NCBI GenBank assembly: GCA_940671915.1
Contig: CALNVZ010003429.1
Coordinates: 22,305,908-22,369,907 of the forward strand
DNA from: Paracentrotus lividus
Taxonomy: Eukaryota > Echinodermata > Echinoidea > Camarodonta > Echinidae
DNA: 64,000 nucleotides
Direction: 5' to 3'
Of this stretch, positions 43,191-58,300 are shown in pieces. The stretch's first letter is position 1; every line of letters begins with the position of its first letter. The translations under genes were made by a program, and so were the position numbers. Under the pieces are notes generated by a model. It was not told the DNA's origin and did no database searches. It saw nothing but the letters and a program-made list of their open reading frames with translations.

Positions 43191-46100
43191 CTGAAACGAT
43201 AAAATAATGCATCACTGTTAAATCATTTCAAAATAAATTTTAACGTACAAAACTTCTTCTTTGGCGTTTTTCCGTATTTGAAGTTAAGGCATGTAAGATG
43301 ATCGTGTAATATATTTTGTTCATTATCAATAATCTGTATTCGCCTCTTCTTATTTCACAATTTGAAATGTATATAAATTGATTGGTATAGATAACAACGA
43401 ACAAACAAAAATAACAAAAAGGAGAAAACGAAAGCAATAGAAAGAAAATGGAGAGAAGAGCAAAAAAAAAACAAAAAAAAAATGATTGAATTGAAATTTT
43501 GATAAAGTAAATGGAATACAGGACCAGATTGAAATAATTCAAATCCAAATAGAAATATAACTTTCTTAAAAATGAGACGCTAGGCCATGAAGACTGAGAT
43601 TTGAACTTTGACCTTTGGATCATGGATCGCCTGAGATTTTGAAGCTAATTGGTCGATTAGCGGCCGAGGTATTAACGACAGAATATCACCAAAGTCATAA
43701 ACGTACCTGGGTACGCTTAAATTAAAACTGCAATCTATGGAGGAGAAATCATCACTGTAACAAACTTTTCTGACACATTATTACGTGCACTGATATCGTG
43801 TAGGGCCTCACAAAGCTAATAAACCCCTTTAATTTGAACAGTGTGAGGGCAAACGAACAGAAACTGAAAAGCAATTTCTACGTCACAAACTCCGGGATTT
43901 TACACATAAGGTCAAAGTCTTACCGATAACAGATGACGCACCCGATGATGATGACGATGATGATGATGAGCGGTATGACTACGGCTACGGCAACAATCCA
44001 ACCTGCGAAAAATCACAAGGATAATGAACAAACTATCAATCACCAAGATAATTTAAGGTTAATAAAAGCATACAAATATTCAAAAGACCGCAAAAGAAGG
44101 AATTGAGAAAATTTCAAAACACTGAGCAGAAATTCAATTCAATAGATCATGGATAAAAAAAAGAAAAAAAAAGAGAACTACAAAATAGGTTCTCATTATC
44201 GCAAATAACATCAATAAAAATGACACTTAATATTTTACAGTTTGACTGCGTCTCAGTATTTTCGACTACATGATATTCAACAGGGAACATCAGGAAATGT
44301 CAAAACAGCAGAAATCCAACATTATTGTTGGATCTTCTCAAACATGTTAAAACATCTTTGGGAGTGTTGTCAAAGAGTGAAATTAACAATAAAAGCATCT
44401 CTTCATCTGTTTTAATCGCAATTAATGAATTGCAATTTGTCTTCGTCTCTGTATTTTCATCACAAAATATGAAACGTTGGACAGGGAAAAAAAAATCAGG
44501 AAATGTCAAAACAGCAGAAATTCAACATGCTCTTAGATCTTTGGAAGTTTTTAAACGCCTCCAAATGTCGTCAGAGTTTGAAGTAAACTAAAAATAGGTT
44601 TCCGGCTTGACTTCCCTGTGGTCATGGTCATTGAGAAACCTCCGAGTCGTTTTTAACGCTCCTTCTTTCCTTTTCAGTTTTAAAACAAATCAAATACCGG
44701 ATGAACTTGGAAGTTTATTATAGCCTTGATGACGAATTGAACATGATGAAGTCATCAAATGTATCAGTCTTGTGTGTTTCTTAGTACATAGTCTGTCTTT
44801 GTTTTTGTTTGACTAAAAATGTAATTCATTTTTGCATAAAATAATGCTTTATTTATAATCTAATCATAATACTCCACTTGAACTTTATATTTTCTGTGTT
44901 TTACCCATTATCTCTATCTGTTGAATATATCAAGTTAAAAGTAAAAAAATAAAACAATAATAATAATACAAAAATAATATTGAGCAGGCATAGATATCAT
45001 AACGAATTTTCTGATATGATAAGGAAAGACAAAATAAAGAAAAAACAAAAGGGCGTCAAACTTTTCATTTATGATAAGGAGAACCAAATTTTGGCATAAA
45101 TTATATATATTTATATTGTATTTTACACACACTTACTCCAGTTAATTCTTTAAATGACAAAGCATTGATTTTGCTCGAGAACAAAATTGGAATTCATATT
45201 GAATAAAATTGAATTGAACTGAATGAAAATTGAATTGAATTAAAGTAAATTTGATTGAATTTGAATGAAATTGAATTGAAAAGATTTAATTTGATTTGAT
45301 TAAATTAAATTTGATTAAAAATGAATTGAGAAATAGGAAAAACTAAGAGAAAAAAAAAAGTAAAACGAAAAAGAAAATTTAATTGAATTTGATTTTAAAT
45401 GAATTGAATTAAATGTGAACAATATTTCATTGAACAAATTCAATCAAATTAAGTTAATCTAAATTTGATTGAAAAAAAAAAACCCAACCAAACTAGAAAT
45501 TGAAAAACAAAACTAAAAATAAAAAAGAACTCAAAAAGAAAAGTGAGAAAAATTGAAATGAAAATGTAAAACTAATGAATAAAATAGTAAATACACGGGT
45601 AAAAAAAAAAAAAAAAAAAAAACCATCATAAGGAATGTACACGCTTATTTCAAATTCAACTATTTATATACATACCTTGGTTTGACGCACTTGGTCCAGT
45701 GACTCCGAGGTAGTCGATCCGTTGTCTCTAGCCAGACATGGTCCTGTCAATGATGCAGTTTGTTGTGGGCGGGTCCGTCGTCGTCGTCGATGTGATATCT
45801 AAGGGATACAAAAAGATGATGATGTTGACGATGATAATGAATTTGGTGACGATTTTCCAAATTCTTCATTGCGCCTTATCAAAACAGTAACGTAATGCGG
45901 TGGTCACAAACAAGGCTTACTTGTTGCTGGCAATCTCAACGACAGATTTCGTGGAAAATCATTAGTCCCACGTTCTTTTGTTCAGACATTTCGGAGCAAG
46001 TACGACACGCAGGAGGTTTTTGCAATACCTTTCCTACAGTAATGCAAGGGATGCAAAATAAATTGTCCCCGCGGCGACTACATGCAATGCAAAATATGTT

Positions 46101-49100
46101 GCACGCACTTATCACGTAGCCTATGATTAAATTGTGATCACCACATAACGATATTCTTTTTTTTACGTTGGTGCGTTATCGACGATTCACACAATAATGT
46201 ATCGTTAACAACAACCGATGTGACACAATTAACCAGCGATCACCCATATCTGTTACCTATTCATACTATGATATATCACATTATAAAATCCAATTAACGT
46301 CAATCAAATCAACATTGAAGAAGAAAAAAGGAAAAAGTCGAAAAAATGATTTCCGGCGTCGAAGAACACACAATCATCTTTGGTTACCGATAGGCCTACA
46401 ACTCTTTTTGTTGTTGAAAGAAACAGTCCGAAAGCTCGAATTTCAAGATTCGCAAAGTTTTTTTTCTTCACCTGATGTCCTGGCAAGAACTATCCACCAT
46501 TAAATACGCCAGATGAAACAGTCAATCTATGGGGTTTTGACATCTTATTGCACAAGCTGGAATTTGTGAAATAACCGACGTTCTTTCACATGATGTCCTT
46601 GCAAATACTTCTCATTAAGAAAACGCAAAATCAAACAGTTAATCCATGTTAGACTAATAAAATGTCCCCAATATCTTATTGCAATTAGTTAATCCTCCGC
46701 ATTTTAAACATGAGAGCTCCAATGTCGAGAATCTCCCACAATATTCACCTCCTGTACACTAATGTGTCCTTACTAGCCCACAACATCCTGTCGACTAAAG
46801 ATATACACAAGGGCATAACAAGGCATACACAGGCAATATATAGGCTTGAATCATAAGCTTTGGCAATTTTTTTTCCTTCAAGTTAACTTTTAGAGGTTTT
46901 AGAAATTGCAACGAACTCATTGCATGCCTGCACCAGCTTTAATAAGTTTGTTATCAAATCCCATTCGTGTATCATGATTGTGTATACTCAAGTTTGAGAG
47001 GCTATAGTATGGATCGGTAATGCGGCGGTCACAACTCGCCGTAGCCTATACGGGGCACGTGCATGCATAGCGCATAGGCATGCAGCAGGTTCTGGGTCAA
47101 TTTCTATGATCCTGTGTTTCTGTAGTAAGGGTATTGTAAAAACTTCCTGCACGTCGTACATCATATACATGCAACGTGCCTTCATGGTACGTGCGCTGCA
47201 CGAATTCTCTACGAAATCCGTCGTAGGTATAGTTGCACGTCGAAGATACGGCGAGTTGTGACCGCAGCATAAGACAGCTCTTACAAGGATAAGAAGTTTG
47301 CATCTCATGCGGCGGTCACAACTCATCGTAGGCTACGGGGCACGTGTCATCAACGTAGCCTGCGTTGCATGTACAATGCATGCACAGGTCCTGGGTCAAC
47401 TTCTGCGATTCCTGGGTTTCTGTAGTAAGGGTATTGTAAAAACTTCCTGCACGTCGTACATGCATTGTACCTGCAAGGTACCTCCGCTGCACGAATTTTC
47501 TACGATACGAAATCCATCGTAGGGAGTTGCACGTTGAAGGTACGGCGAGTTGTGACCGCCGCGTTACCCCTTGTTGAGACACTAAAACAATTTCTTGTAT
47601 ACCAGCTTTTAGCAATACCCAATAATTCATGCATATTCTATCTCTTGGAGGGGTAAAATGCTGCAGCATACCCCCTTGTTTTACCAGTAAGTCATGTATA
47701 TTAGTTCTTAGAGGGGTGTGACATTTGCATCTTCCCCCGTAAACACCAGTAACTCTTGTATACCAGCTCTTATAGAGAGGTGAGCAATTTTCATCTTTAT
47801 GCGGCGGTCACAACTCGCCGTACCTTCGACGTGCAACTCCCTACGATGGATTTCGTAGAAAAATCGTGCAGCGCAGGTACCTCGGAGGCACGTTGCATGT
47901 ACGACGTGCAGGAAATTTTTCCAGTACCCTTACTACAGAAACGCAGGAAGCGCAGAAATTGACCAACGACCTGTGCATGCATTGCACATGCAACGCAGGC
48001 TACGTTGATGGCACGTGCCCGTAGCCTCGACGAGATGTGCCCCGCATTACCCCTTTTGCCACCAGTGTCTTGTCTAGTACATTTGAAAGGGTAAGACGTT
48101 TTAATTTAACCCGTGGTCAAACCAAGTTTCTTGTCTGGCAACTTTTCGAGGGGTAAAAAGTTTTCATCTTACCCCCTTGTCATACCACTTTTCAGGACGC
48201 AATCCTTTTGAGGGGTAAGAAGTTGATGTATGACTCATAGGGGAAAGGAGGTACGTCATGTACGTGGGATAGTCGGTGAAAATACGATTAGAAAATAATC
48301 TGTCAACGGCGGTCATTTCATTCAATGTGTATTTTGCAAAATGCCTTGACTGTTAAAGAAACGTGTAGTATGAAGATAAATAGAGATTGAATAGGGGCGG
48401 TACCTGGATTTGAGATAGGAGGGGCGGAACCGGTAAATTAGAAAAATATAGGGGCAGAAACAGGCGCGGATCCAAAATATCCGAATTGAATGCATTTCTT
48501 GGGCAAAATTGTCTAGGGACAAAAGCGGCTCTATTATGTTTACGCATGGGCCCGATACGTTCATTGTATGACGTCGGTCTGCGTCCGCTACTGCAGAAAT
48601 GAACTTTATGTTTAATGGGTGGTTTATAAAAAATAATAACAATAAAATGGGGAGCACCTGGTGAGCCCCTGGACCCGCCAGAGAGAGAAGAAAACGGAGA
48701 CAGGAAGAGAAATAATTTTGACATTTCAGGATTCGCAATCTCGGCAAATGTCTAGTCATCTAAAGGTGAATAACCTTTCATTTTGAAACACCCTTTCTTT
48801 AATGTGACCAAACTTAATACCGGGCATCATGTTATTCAATGTGACCCAAGCAACGGAAAGAGGAAGTCATCTAGTCAGACACTGCAGCAAAATCAAACAT
48901 CACGACTCAAAGACAAATGATGATTTGGTGTTGTTTCTGAGGATAATGACAATTCGGTGTTGATAATGAAATTGCTAACGATTTGATTTTGTTGTTGCAG
49001 ATGATCACGATTTGGCATTGTTTTTATAAGGTTTCGGTAATGGTGATGAAAATGTTGCCTGATACGGATTGCCATTGAGGATAATATTGTTGGTGATAAT

Positions 49101-52100
49101 GATGCTAATGGCGTGATATCTGGTGATGTTACCGACCGAAATGTTAGAAATACCGAATAATCTACCTACCTGGACAGACAAAACTTGATATATTCCAACT
49201 TCCAGAACTTCCACATACGAACATTAGACTTAAAGACGTCCCGTCGCATACAAAATCCACAATCGCCTCCACAGCAAAATATTCCAAATCTGGGACAGTT
49301 CCAAGGGCGCCCCCAATCGGTAAATCAGTCTTTGGGCATGTGACAGGACAGTCAATGGGTAACCACAATCCTTTCCGATCACATGTAGTGGTAAAAGTTG
49401 TGTCGTTCCCTAAGCAATTGTACGACACAGTATCACCAACATCCAAGCTTTCGGCCATTACAGATTCGAAGGCTACGTATTGCATCGGCTCAGGCGGGGG
49501 ACACCGGACGGTGCACACCGGCGGGGGTTCGGTCCAGTTACCGTGTGTGCAGGTGATAGTAGGTGTCCCTGTCAAGGTACTCGGTGACTGACAGATGGTG
49601 TTGTATTCCAAGGTGTCATTGACGAAGAAGTCTCCTTGATCTACAGGAGGGTAGATGTCATTGCGGACGTTGAGGAACCCAGGGTGGAAACAATCCGATG
49701 TAGGATCTGGGTATAAACAGAAGAATATAATTAATCAAAGTTCAAGTTTGTGATAGCCACCCTTTAAAGGAACAGTATAAAAATAAAACCAAAGTAATTG
49801 CCCTTTAATTATACTCAGATTTAAATCAGGAATTCACATAATTGTTTGTAGGTGTCTGGATTTTATTTCCTATGGTTTCGGGTGTCCCTCCTTAATGGGG
49901 AAGTTCACCCTGGAATTTCATTGATTTCAGAAAATACCTCGCACGTGACGTCACAGAATCAAAACTTTAAAAATTCATAACTTCGTTATTTATTGGTCGA
50001 TTTTCTTCAAAAATTCACTCATATTTTTATTTTATTTTTCTTTAGTTTTTTAAAACCAATTAAAATTCAGGATGAACTTTCCCTTTAAATAACTTTAAGG
50101 AGAGGCAGGGTCCAAAGTTGTTATTTTGTTTCATATCGATGGGAAATGCCCCAAATTTCCCAAAATAGTATTCAGTTTGTCTTTATAGGCCACTATGAGT
50201 AAGTAAAATATAGGCTAATAGATAAGGTAATACCTTTGATTTCATACACCAGTAGCTGGAAGCTTCCCCCGCACATCTGCCCCGGGTCACCCGTACAGTT
50301 CTTGTTGCAACTGGGACTATCAGGCGCTCCTCTTGAATCGTAAGGCGCGAAAGCTCCTCCGCAAAAACACTGACTCCCGTCCTGAAGCCCGAAGTAACGC
50401 GCGCTCTGATTGGTGCATATCTCAAAGCACAGCTCCACTGTCATGTTATCTGATTGGCAGTATGGTTGGTCAGTATTACAGTTGCTGAGACATGATTGGT
50501 GGATTTCGTTGTCACACGTGATCAGGTCTGGGAGAACATCGTACTCAAAGTCGTCGTAGAAGCATCCCTTGACTTCGAAGAAAGCTGTAGGTAAAGACAA
50601 ATAAAAGAGAACCGAATACTGATTAGGCCCTATGTCAGTAGAGCGATAGCGAGTTTTCAAGAAAGGACAATCATTCGTTACCATAACAACTACATCAAGC
50701 AGAAATTGGAATGCGCATGCTCGACCAAGATTGCTTCCGTCGTGCATTTCAGAAAGTTTCCGGGCAAAATGATAGCCTCTTGTCTGTAGATATTATATAA
50801 TCATGATAATTCAATGGTGTTATAATGATGTACTATATAACTTATACTCGAGTACAAGTCTGAAAGCAAGATTCAGAGATTTGGGGAACATAATGAATGG
50901 AATAAGCATTAACATAATATCGAAATCAGTCGATGTCAAATATATTGCAGTGTTCTTGTTCTGCAATGAAAGTTAATGGAAATAAAGTAGTTGAATAGCA
51001 GTGGACATCCACTAACTTTTTGAATGTTGATTATTATCACCAATAATTATGATTAACTTCAGTGTCCATATTATGCGCAACCGCCGGAAACCCAATTTTG
51101 GTTCCCATATTAATAACCCAAGTTTGACTGCCTGACATCCATGGGCTATTAGTCCTTTGCCTACATTATGATTACCGTGTTATTAAACTTTACGCGATGA
51201 ATAATTTTTTCAGTATTATAATTATATTATTTGGTAGAAAACGAAACAGCATGCACGAATCATATCGAACCTTTTGTTATTTTTATTCAGAATATCTGGT
51301 CGAATGGTCTAATAATCACGCACAATAATGGGACCGTTATCTCGTTTGTAGAGTGAAAATACCATTCATAACGAAGCCACAGCTACGTCGTCATGACTTT
51401 GTCATTGTCACTTGGAATTTTGGATACACAATACGAAGAGAAGAAAGAAAGATTGCAAAGGAATTTACAACCATTGAATACACAGATATCATACAGGGAA
51501 AAAAAAATACATGCGTATGAATGGTGTCACTGCACTGTGTTATACACTATCTTTCATCGCAAACGCCTTTTTACTAGTTATCAATGCTTTGGGCAAAATC
51601 TATTTGTGAAGTATGTTGTATGTGAATGATTATAAAAAGAAAATACATTTTTACCTTTAAATATACCTTCACATATTAGAAAAATGTTTTGGTTTTCAGT
51701 TCTTTTAGTTTTGTTCCCTTTTTGTAATTTGCAAAATAATGGAAAAAAAAAATCAAAGTATCAAATAATGAGCAAATAATCACCGTTAGATGAAAGTGAT
51801 GGGCAAACTATCACTTCAGAGGCTAGCTGGATAACTTTCTTTACGAAGCAAAGCCGGGGAAAGATAACGTGTACATCCAGCTCGCCGAGGAAGTGATAGT
51901 TTGCCTCGTCACTTGAAATCAAGAGGTGATTATTTGCTTCATATTCCCCATCTGAAACACCAATGTTTTGGTACAAAAATTATCCCGTGATTAACTTTTG
52001 AGCAAATCCCATTGCAAGATTCTTAGTATGTGGAATATGATTTGTAGTATATCTTTCATTCAATGTGGTAAGAACGGCAACCATGACCTTCGATATTTTA

Positions 52101-52345
52101 CACCAATATTTACGTCGTAACATTAATAGAAAAAGAGTATAAACAATGGATGAAATCTTCACACCCGGGCGCTATTTGGCCTTGACTACTTATGATTGTG
52201 TATTGTATTTTGGCCGTGGTTGCAGAAACATGTGTCATTCATAGCACTGGCATAATATAGTTGGTGTAAGGGGGGGGGCGCTGAGGCAGCAGCCTTCATT
52301 TTTACGTTAAAATTTGATTATCTCTTTCCTAACTTCCCCCCCCCC

Positions 52346-52390
<45 letters not shown>

Positions 52391-55300
52391 TATCCCAAGA
52401 GGGCTCAAATCCACTTTTTAAACTTGATAGGAGAAAGTTTAATTCCCTGATTGTGTAGGGGAATAATGGAAAAGTTGTAATTGCTCTCAATATTACAGGC
52501 CTCTGCACACCAAACACGACAAACGACAAACGACACGACAGCACGACAAACTCAAAATCCTGTTCACACGAAGCACGACATTGCATAAAAAGTTGGTGGC
52601 GAAGTCGTTTTTGATGGTGAGATTGTCATGCAGGAAATTAATTTGAAACCCCCATGTGTATTCATCAAAATGACTGCATTGACAAGAGGGAAGGTATATC
52701 TGTTTAGAAAATGAAGTCACCTAGAAGAATTCTTCGAGGTGGAATATTTATATTTTGCTCCAGCAACATCATTTTGCTCGGCTAAAATTTCTTGAATGTG
52801 TTCGTCCCCGCTCACGTATGTTTATGATATGTACAACCAATGGGGGAACTGAAGGCGGGGCCATGTTGACAGATATATAGGCATGGGCGCAAGAGGGCCG
52901 CGGTGATTATTTTTCTCTTTTGGTCTTTCTCCAAAGGTTGAAGCAACATTTCTTAAATTTCAGTAAAATATCTTTGAGATTTTAAATGTGCTACTTATGC
53001 ATTTGGTCATGTTATCTTGGCCTAAAATTTCCATCTGAATAAAACAATTTTGGTAATCAGGCTCCAAAGGGCAATTAAAAAATCATTTAATGATTAACGT
53101 AATGTGAAGCAAGGGGCTACTAGTATAATTTGATTTTAACTTTCATCAATTGTCGTCTTCTCTGAATTTAGTGACTAATCTTTGTAATCTTGATCTAATG
53201 TGAAGTATAATGCGATGTTGCTGTGATATTGTTTGGTAAGAGATGTAATTTAGTTAGTTTGGTAATTCCGTGCGTTTAAAAGTACCATACAGCAAAATAC
53301 AGTCATGTGGGACAATGTATGCATTAGTCGCTAACAAGGGTCATGCGAGGGTGCTTTCTCGCACTCGCAAGGCTGATTAAAAAAAGAAAAAAAAAATCAG
53401 TAATATATCTAATGAGATTTAAAATTGTTCTTCTTACAAATTTGGTTGACGTTTGCCCTTTATCTTCCATCGATATAAACAAGTTAAGGTGAATCAGGAC
53501 TCCAAAAGGCAATTACAAACTAATTTGTGATTTATGAAATTGGAAGCAAGCCTACTATCATGAATTTTGATTTTATTTGGAACATCTAACTTCAACCGCA
53601 GTTTCGCCGTCCTTCTCTGAATTTCTGTGGCTATGCTTGTATCCTTGTATCTTATTTAAAAGTAGTATTCTACGATGTTTGTCTGTGATATTTGGCAAAC
53701 ATGTATTTTGTTGTGCGCTTTCTTGTAATCGTCGTTTAAGTAGCATACAGCAAAATACATAGCGTGGGACTATGCTTCAATGAATATTGCATTAGGGTTA
53801 CGGCATGCGCTTGCGGGCATGTTTCATGTATGGCATTGTTCAGTTGTCATGCATTGTTGGGTGGCATTATTTTTACAAGATGGCGAACCCGCTCAGTCTT
53901 GCCGGCTATGATCGATTGAACATACGTGCGCTTTTACTTTCGGGACCCCGGTTAAGGGGGTATCTCACTGAGTTGCGAACATTTGCGAACAGGGCGAATT
54001 TAGAGATTTTCGATATACATAGAATGCCTAAATCCACCTCGATTCAGTAGGTAGGCTTTTTGATGTGAAGCGGCATTTTCTGTTTGTTATGTGTTTCCGG
54101 ACAATGAGTATTTTGGAATGTAGCGAACTTCTGAAATGAATGGGAGTCGAAATACAGGAATTCTTTTTGTCCTGCATTGGGGCATGAAGTGATCGATCTT
54201 GGTTTCAACCACATTCCTTGTCGATAGGCCTGAATAATTCTTTTGAAAATATTCGCAAAAGTTTTGAACATGTTCAAAATTTCTAGCGAATTTATTTATG
54301 ATCGATTGCAAGTGCATATTCTGTGTGTAAAAATGGTTGAATATACTATAAATAGGTTTACTGATATTACTAAAATATATATGGAAAGGGTGCAACATAA
54401 ATTTGAATCGGATAAGAATTACTCGGTGAAAAAAATATAATTTCTAAAAAATGTTTGGAAATAATATAATAATCCAGCGTATATAGTGTCTTTGATCATG
54501 TTGATTGGTATTGTCATTAACAATAAACGCAAATAAAAATTCAGATTTCACTTCGGGCGTGGCTGGCGTTGGGAGGTAATTGAGCTGGTAGTCATTTTCT
54601 TTTTCAATTATCATTACTATTATCATTTCCATATTATTGTTATCATTTTGTTTTTTCATCTCTGCACCATGACTGCAAATTGACAATCAATATCTCACTT
54701 TTTGGCAACACACGCACCCACGTACCTACAGAACCAAAACGAAGCAAAAAAATGGACTTGTTCATTGATATGTGTTCACAATAATTATTCAGTGAAATTA
54801 TCCCCTTCGAGGGGCTGTGGAGCCGGGGTGCTTGGGGGGGGCGTTTCAGCCCCCACTTCAGTTCTCAGCAGCACGTGTACAAAAATTTGCAAAAATGACC
54901 ATGCATTTGTCATTTCTAGTCCTTTCAGCCCCCCCCCTTCGGCTCAGCTCCTCTACTTTCAAAAACGCTCCACTGCCCCTGCTTTGTGATTGCATAAAAA
55001 AAGCAGTACAAAAGAAAACATGCCAATACCATACAATATAACGCACCTGTACTTGCCTAACAAGGCAGTAGGCCTACAAAAGAAAACATGCCATGATCAT
55101 TCAGTACAACCCCTTTGTGCTTGCCTAACAAGGCATACAAAAGAAAACATGCCATGTTGATACAGTTAGATAACCCTATTGAAGCTTGCCTAACTAAGCA
55201 GCACAAAAGAAAATATGCAATTCTTATACAACGAGATAACCCCTTTGAGCTTGGCTTACAAAGCATCGCTAGAAAACATGCATTCTGATACACGAGATAA

Positions 55301-58300
55301 CCACTTTATGCTTGTCTAACAAGCAGTACAAAAGAACGTTGGTAGATCCTCTATATATATAACACTCTGTAAATTCGCCTGGGTTCGCAACCAGTGAGAT
55401 ACCCCCTTTATATCTTGGACGTTCCCCCAAACCTTGCTGGGATTTTAGGCTCCCCCCCTATGCCCATTTTGGTCATTTTTCTTGAGTTAAATATATGGGT
55501 AGGCCTACAGGCTTGTAGTTCTCTTGCCAGATGGATTGAAATGAACAGTGTGATTGGTAAAAGATCAGAATAGTACCTCTATTCTAAAAACGAAATAAAT
55601 AAAAAACAAAGATATTCATTTAGATCCGCTGAACTCCTTTTGTGCGGTGTGCGATGAAATATTAACACGTAAAATCCCATAGAGATTGAGCTTGAGAAAT
55701 AAATAAGTTTCAGCAATTAATTACCAAATCAAGAAAAAGTGCGAAATCCTTCACGCTGATTGGTCAATGCAAAAAAAAAAAAAAAAAAAAAAAATCGTTT
55801 GTCGTGCTGGGAGAAATCGCTCACTGAGCAATTATAATTTTGGGCAAAAACGGTCGTGCACGACATTTCGTAAACGACAAGGCGGTTTGAACGATGGCAT
55901 AAGATTTGCATTAGAGCGATTTTTAAAGAAAAGTCGTTGTGTCGTTGTGTCGTGTCGTTTGTCGTCTATCGTGTTTGGTGTGCAGAGGCCTTTAGTCTAA
56001 TATTTCTGTTCAAAAGCAGATACCTGAATATGGTGATATATACTAATTCAGTCCATTGTGGAATAAAAGTTTTCTATTTACTTCGTGGTGTTGCGTAATC
56101 TCCCCTCATACATCCAAAAATAAGGATTCAATTTTATGCCTTGGGCTAAAATGTATATTACAGTGTAATGAGAAACCCTTTTGGGTTGATATTTTATGAA
56201 CTTATATGATCTTGTAACAAATCTATTGGAGAGCTTTGGATATTAACATTTCCTTTTATTTTTGTTGCACAAACCCTGTCTTCACGTTCGTGTTTTTTTT
56301 TCCTGCTTTGTTTTTGGTATCATGATGGCCAGCATTACGCTTTGGATAAACAATATATCAAAGCCCCACCCCAACACCACCTTTCGCGGGAAAATGTTGT
56401 AAAAACTGCACCCTTAATTCCTAAAAGAGAACTTTTTAAAGATTGTTGTCTGACAATACTTAGCACAACCTTATCCTGACCTATAGAGAAATGTTTAGTG
56501 CTGTGCGCCGTGAAATCGAATTTTACAATTTTAAAGGGATTTGGGTAATGACAAAAGCAAGATTTGCTTGTGGTTGAAGAAGTTATGCTATGAAGGAAAA
56601 TAAAGTGCAGCTATATAGCCGAAAGGAATAAAGGTTTTATAGGGTGTCTCAAAACAAACACGACTCTAACGAACTATTGTAACTGACCTCAAAACAATGT
56701 GTTTTGAAGTGTCCTCCGATTTATTTTTAGTCTTTGCATAAGCATTGATGTTTTGTTCACAAGACAAATAGACTTTTGTGTTTAAATGGTAATTGATTAT
56801 TTTTATGGGATATTACCTCAAATTGAAAATTAGTTTTTGTGAATTAAAACAACAGCAATTTGAAACAACATATTAAATAATATTTAAAAAAGGAAGGTGT
56901 AAAGAGAAATAGCCTTTAGGCTTTACATGTGTATCATTTTCTGAAACAGCTGTCAAGTCATGTCAGAGCTCAGAATTTTCATATAATACTAAAAGTATGA
57001 TAACGTAATTCAACATCAAATGTAGAGTATCCACGTACATGCTGAAAACAATATTTATAAGTTTTGAAACCCGGAACCATATGAGTTTGTTAGATTTTTT
57101 TTTCTTGGGGCACCCTGTAAATTTCTATTTTCCTCACTTCATTTATCCCCTTTCATATTGAATGATTGATATGCAGCTTTATACCCTCAGTCATACAGAA
57201 CCAACCATAAATTCCCCATTCATGGTAATGTAATATTTCATACGGTCTTGTGTCGTTTTGGAGTCGGTTTCGCCACGGTGTAACTGCGGCATATTCAATA
57301 CGGATCCGCAGGAAGAATTTCGGACAATGGAGAAATATGTCCTGAACTTCATTGGAAAAAAAAACAACGTGCAATAAAAAGCATATGGGCGGTCATATTA
57401 GATATTTATTGGTAGTTTTTCAAAGCTAAATAGGATTTCGGACACGGTGTAAACTTTATTGGAACCACAGTTTAGATTGCACTTTATTGGGATTTAACCC
57501 CCCCCCCCCCGATGATTTTTTTATTTCAGGTTTTGAACAAAATTTTATTAATAAACAGTTCACAAGTTCATTCGCAATTTCAACTTTAGTACCTAACAAA
57601 CATTATTGCTTTTTACCGTGTCTCCAAATGTGACAAAATAAATAGGTATTGCAGGTAAATCAAATAATACGTGTTCCTGAGCAGTAACTGATTTTACATT
57701 ATGTTGATCATAATATTGTATCTTACGTGCTATTGCACACATTTCATCAGAAAAGAAATATAAATAGGGCCTATAGTCATAAAACTCCCCTAAATGAAAT
57801 TAAAGAAATAACCATCCAAAACATAAAAACAATTAAAATACCCCATATTCCCTACCGATATCCTTATTTTATTCAAGGTCAAACCAAAAAAGGACGCAAT
57901 GTTAATTTATATCCCCCTTTTTTTTTTACATGTCAAGATATAATACTTGGAACATAGACGTAAGGTCTATTCTTGTAAAGAGGTGGGTTTTTTTTTCGAA
58001 TGGTGAAGAAAATATTAATACCGATTTCTTGTTCATCACCGGAGTAAATATTTGGTTGACATCTAAATTAATGGTCAAAATAATTTCGCATATCAAGTAC
58101 AACAGCTTCGAATCCAATGTGGGTGTTTAAACGATATAATTGACTGTTTGTTTTCGCGCCTCTAAAATTAATGTTACAACTACATGCAACAGTGAGCAAT
58201 TTCGTTTTTTCCCCTTAATTGATTATATACAAATGAAATAATTTTTTTCTGTTCTTTTTATATGAATCAGTGTATGTTTATTTCTGAGCCGGGAAGGATG

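Larger units (their letters stand above)
47270..48235. repeat. Degenerate tandem repeat of about 60-65 bp, interrupted by MITEs
   Basis: The unit is roughly acccccttgttataccagta, ttcttgtataccagctctt, gaggggtaaaaagttttcatctt. About eight diverged units are visible outside MITE copies 2 and 3. Confidence 0.7.
52499..55990. mobile_element. 3.5-kb TIR DNA transposon, no transposase seen
   Basis: Ends GGCCTCTGCACACCAAACAC and the same (reverse) continue as cgacaaacgacacgaca-type repeats, giving TIRs of about 50 bp. Inside are a 435-bp-period tandem duplication (about 53050-53410 and 53490-53815), a small ORF starting MANPLSLAGYDRLNIRALLL at 53880, and a nested element. Flanking duplication is unclear. 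Confidence 0.8.
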
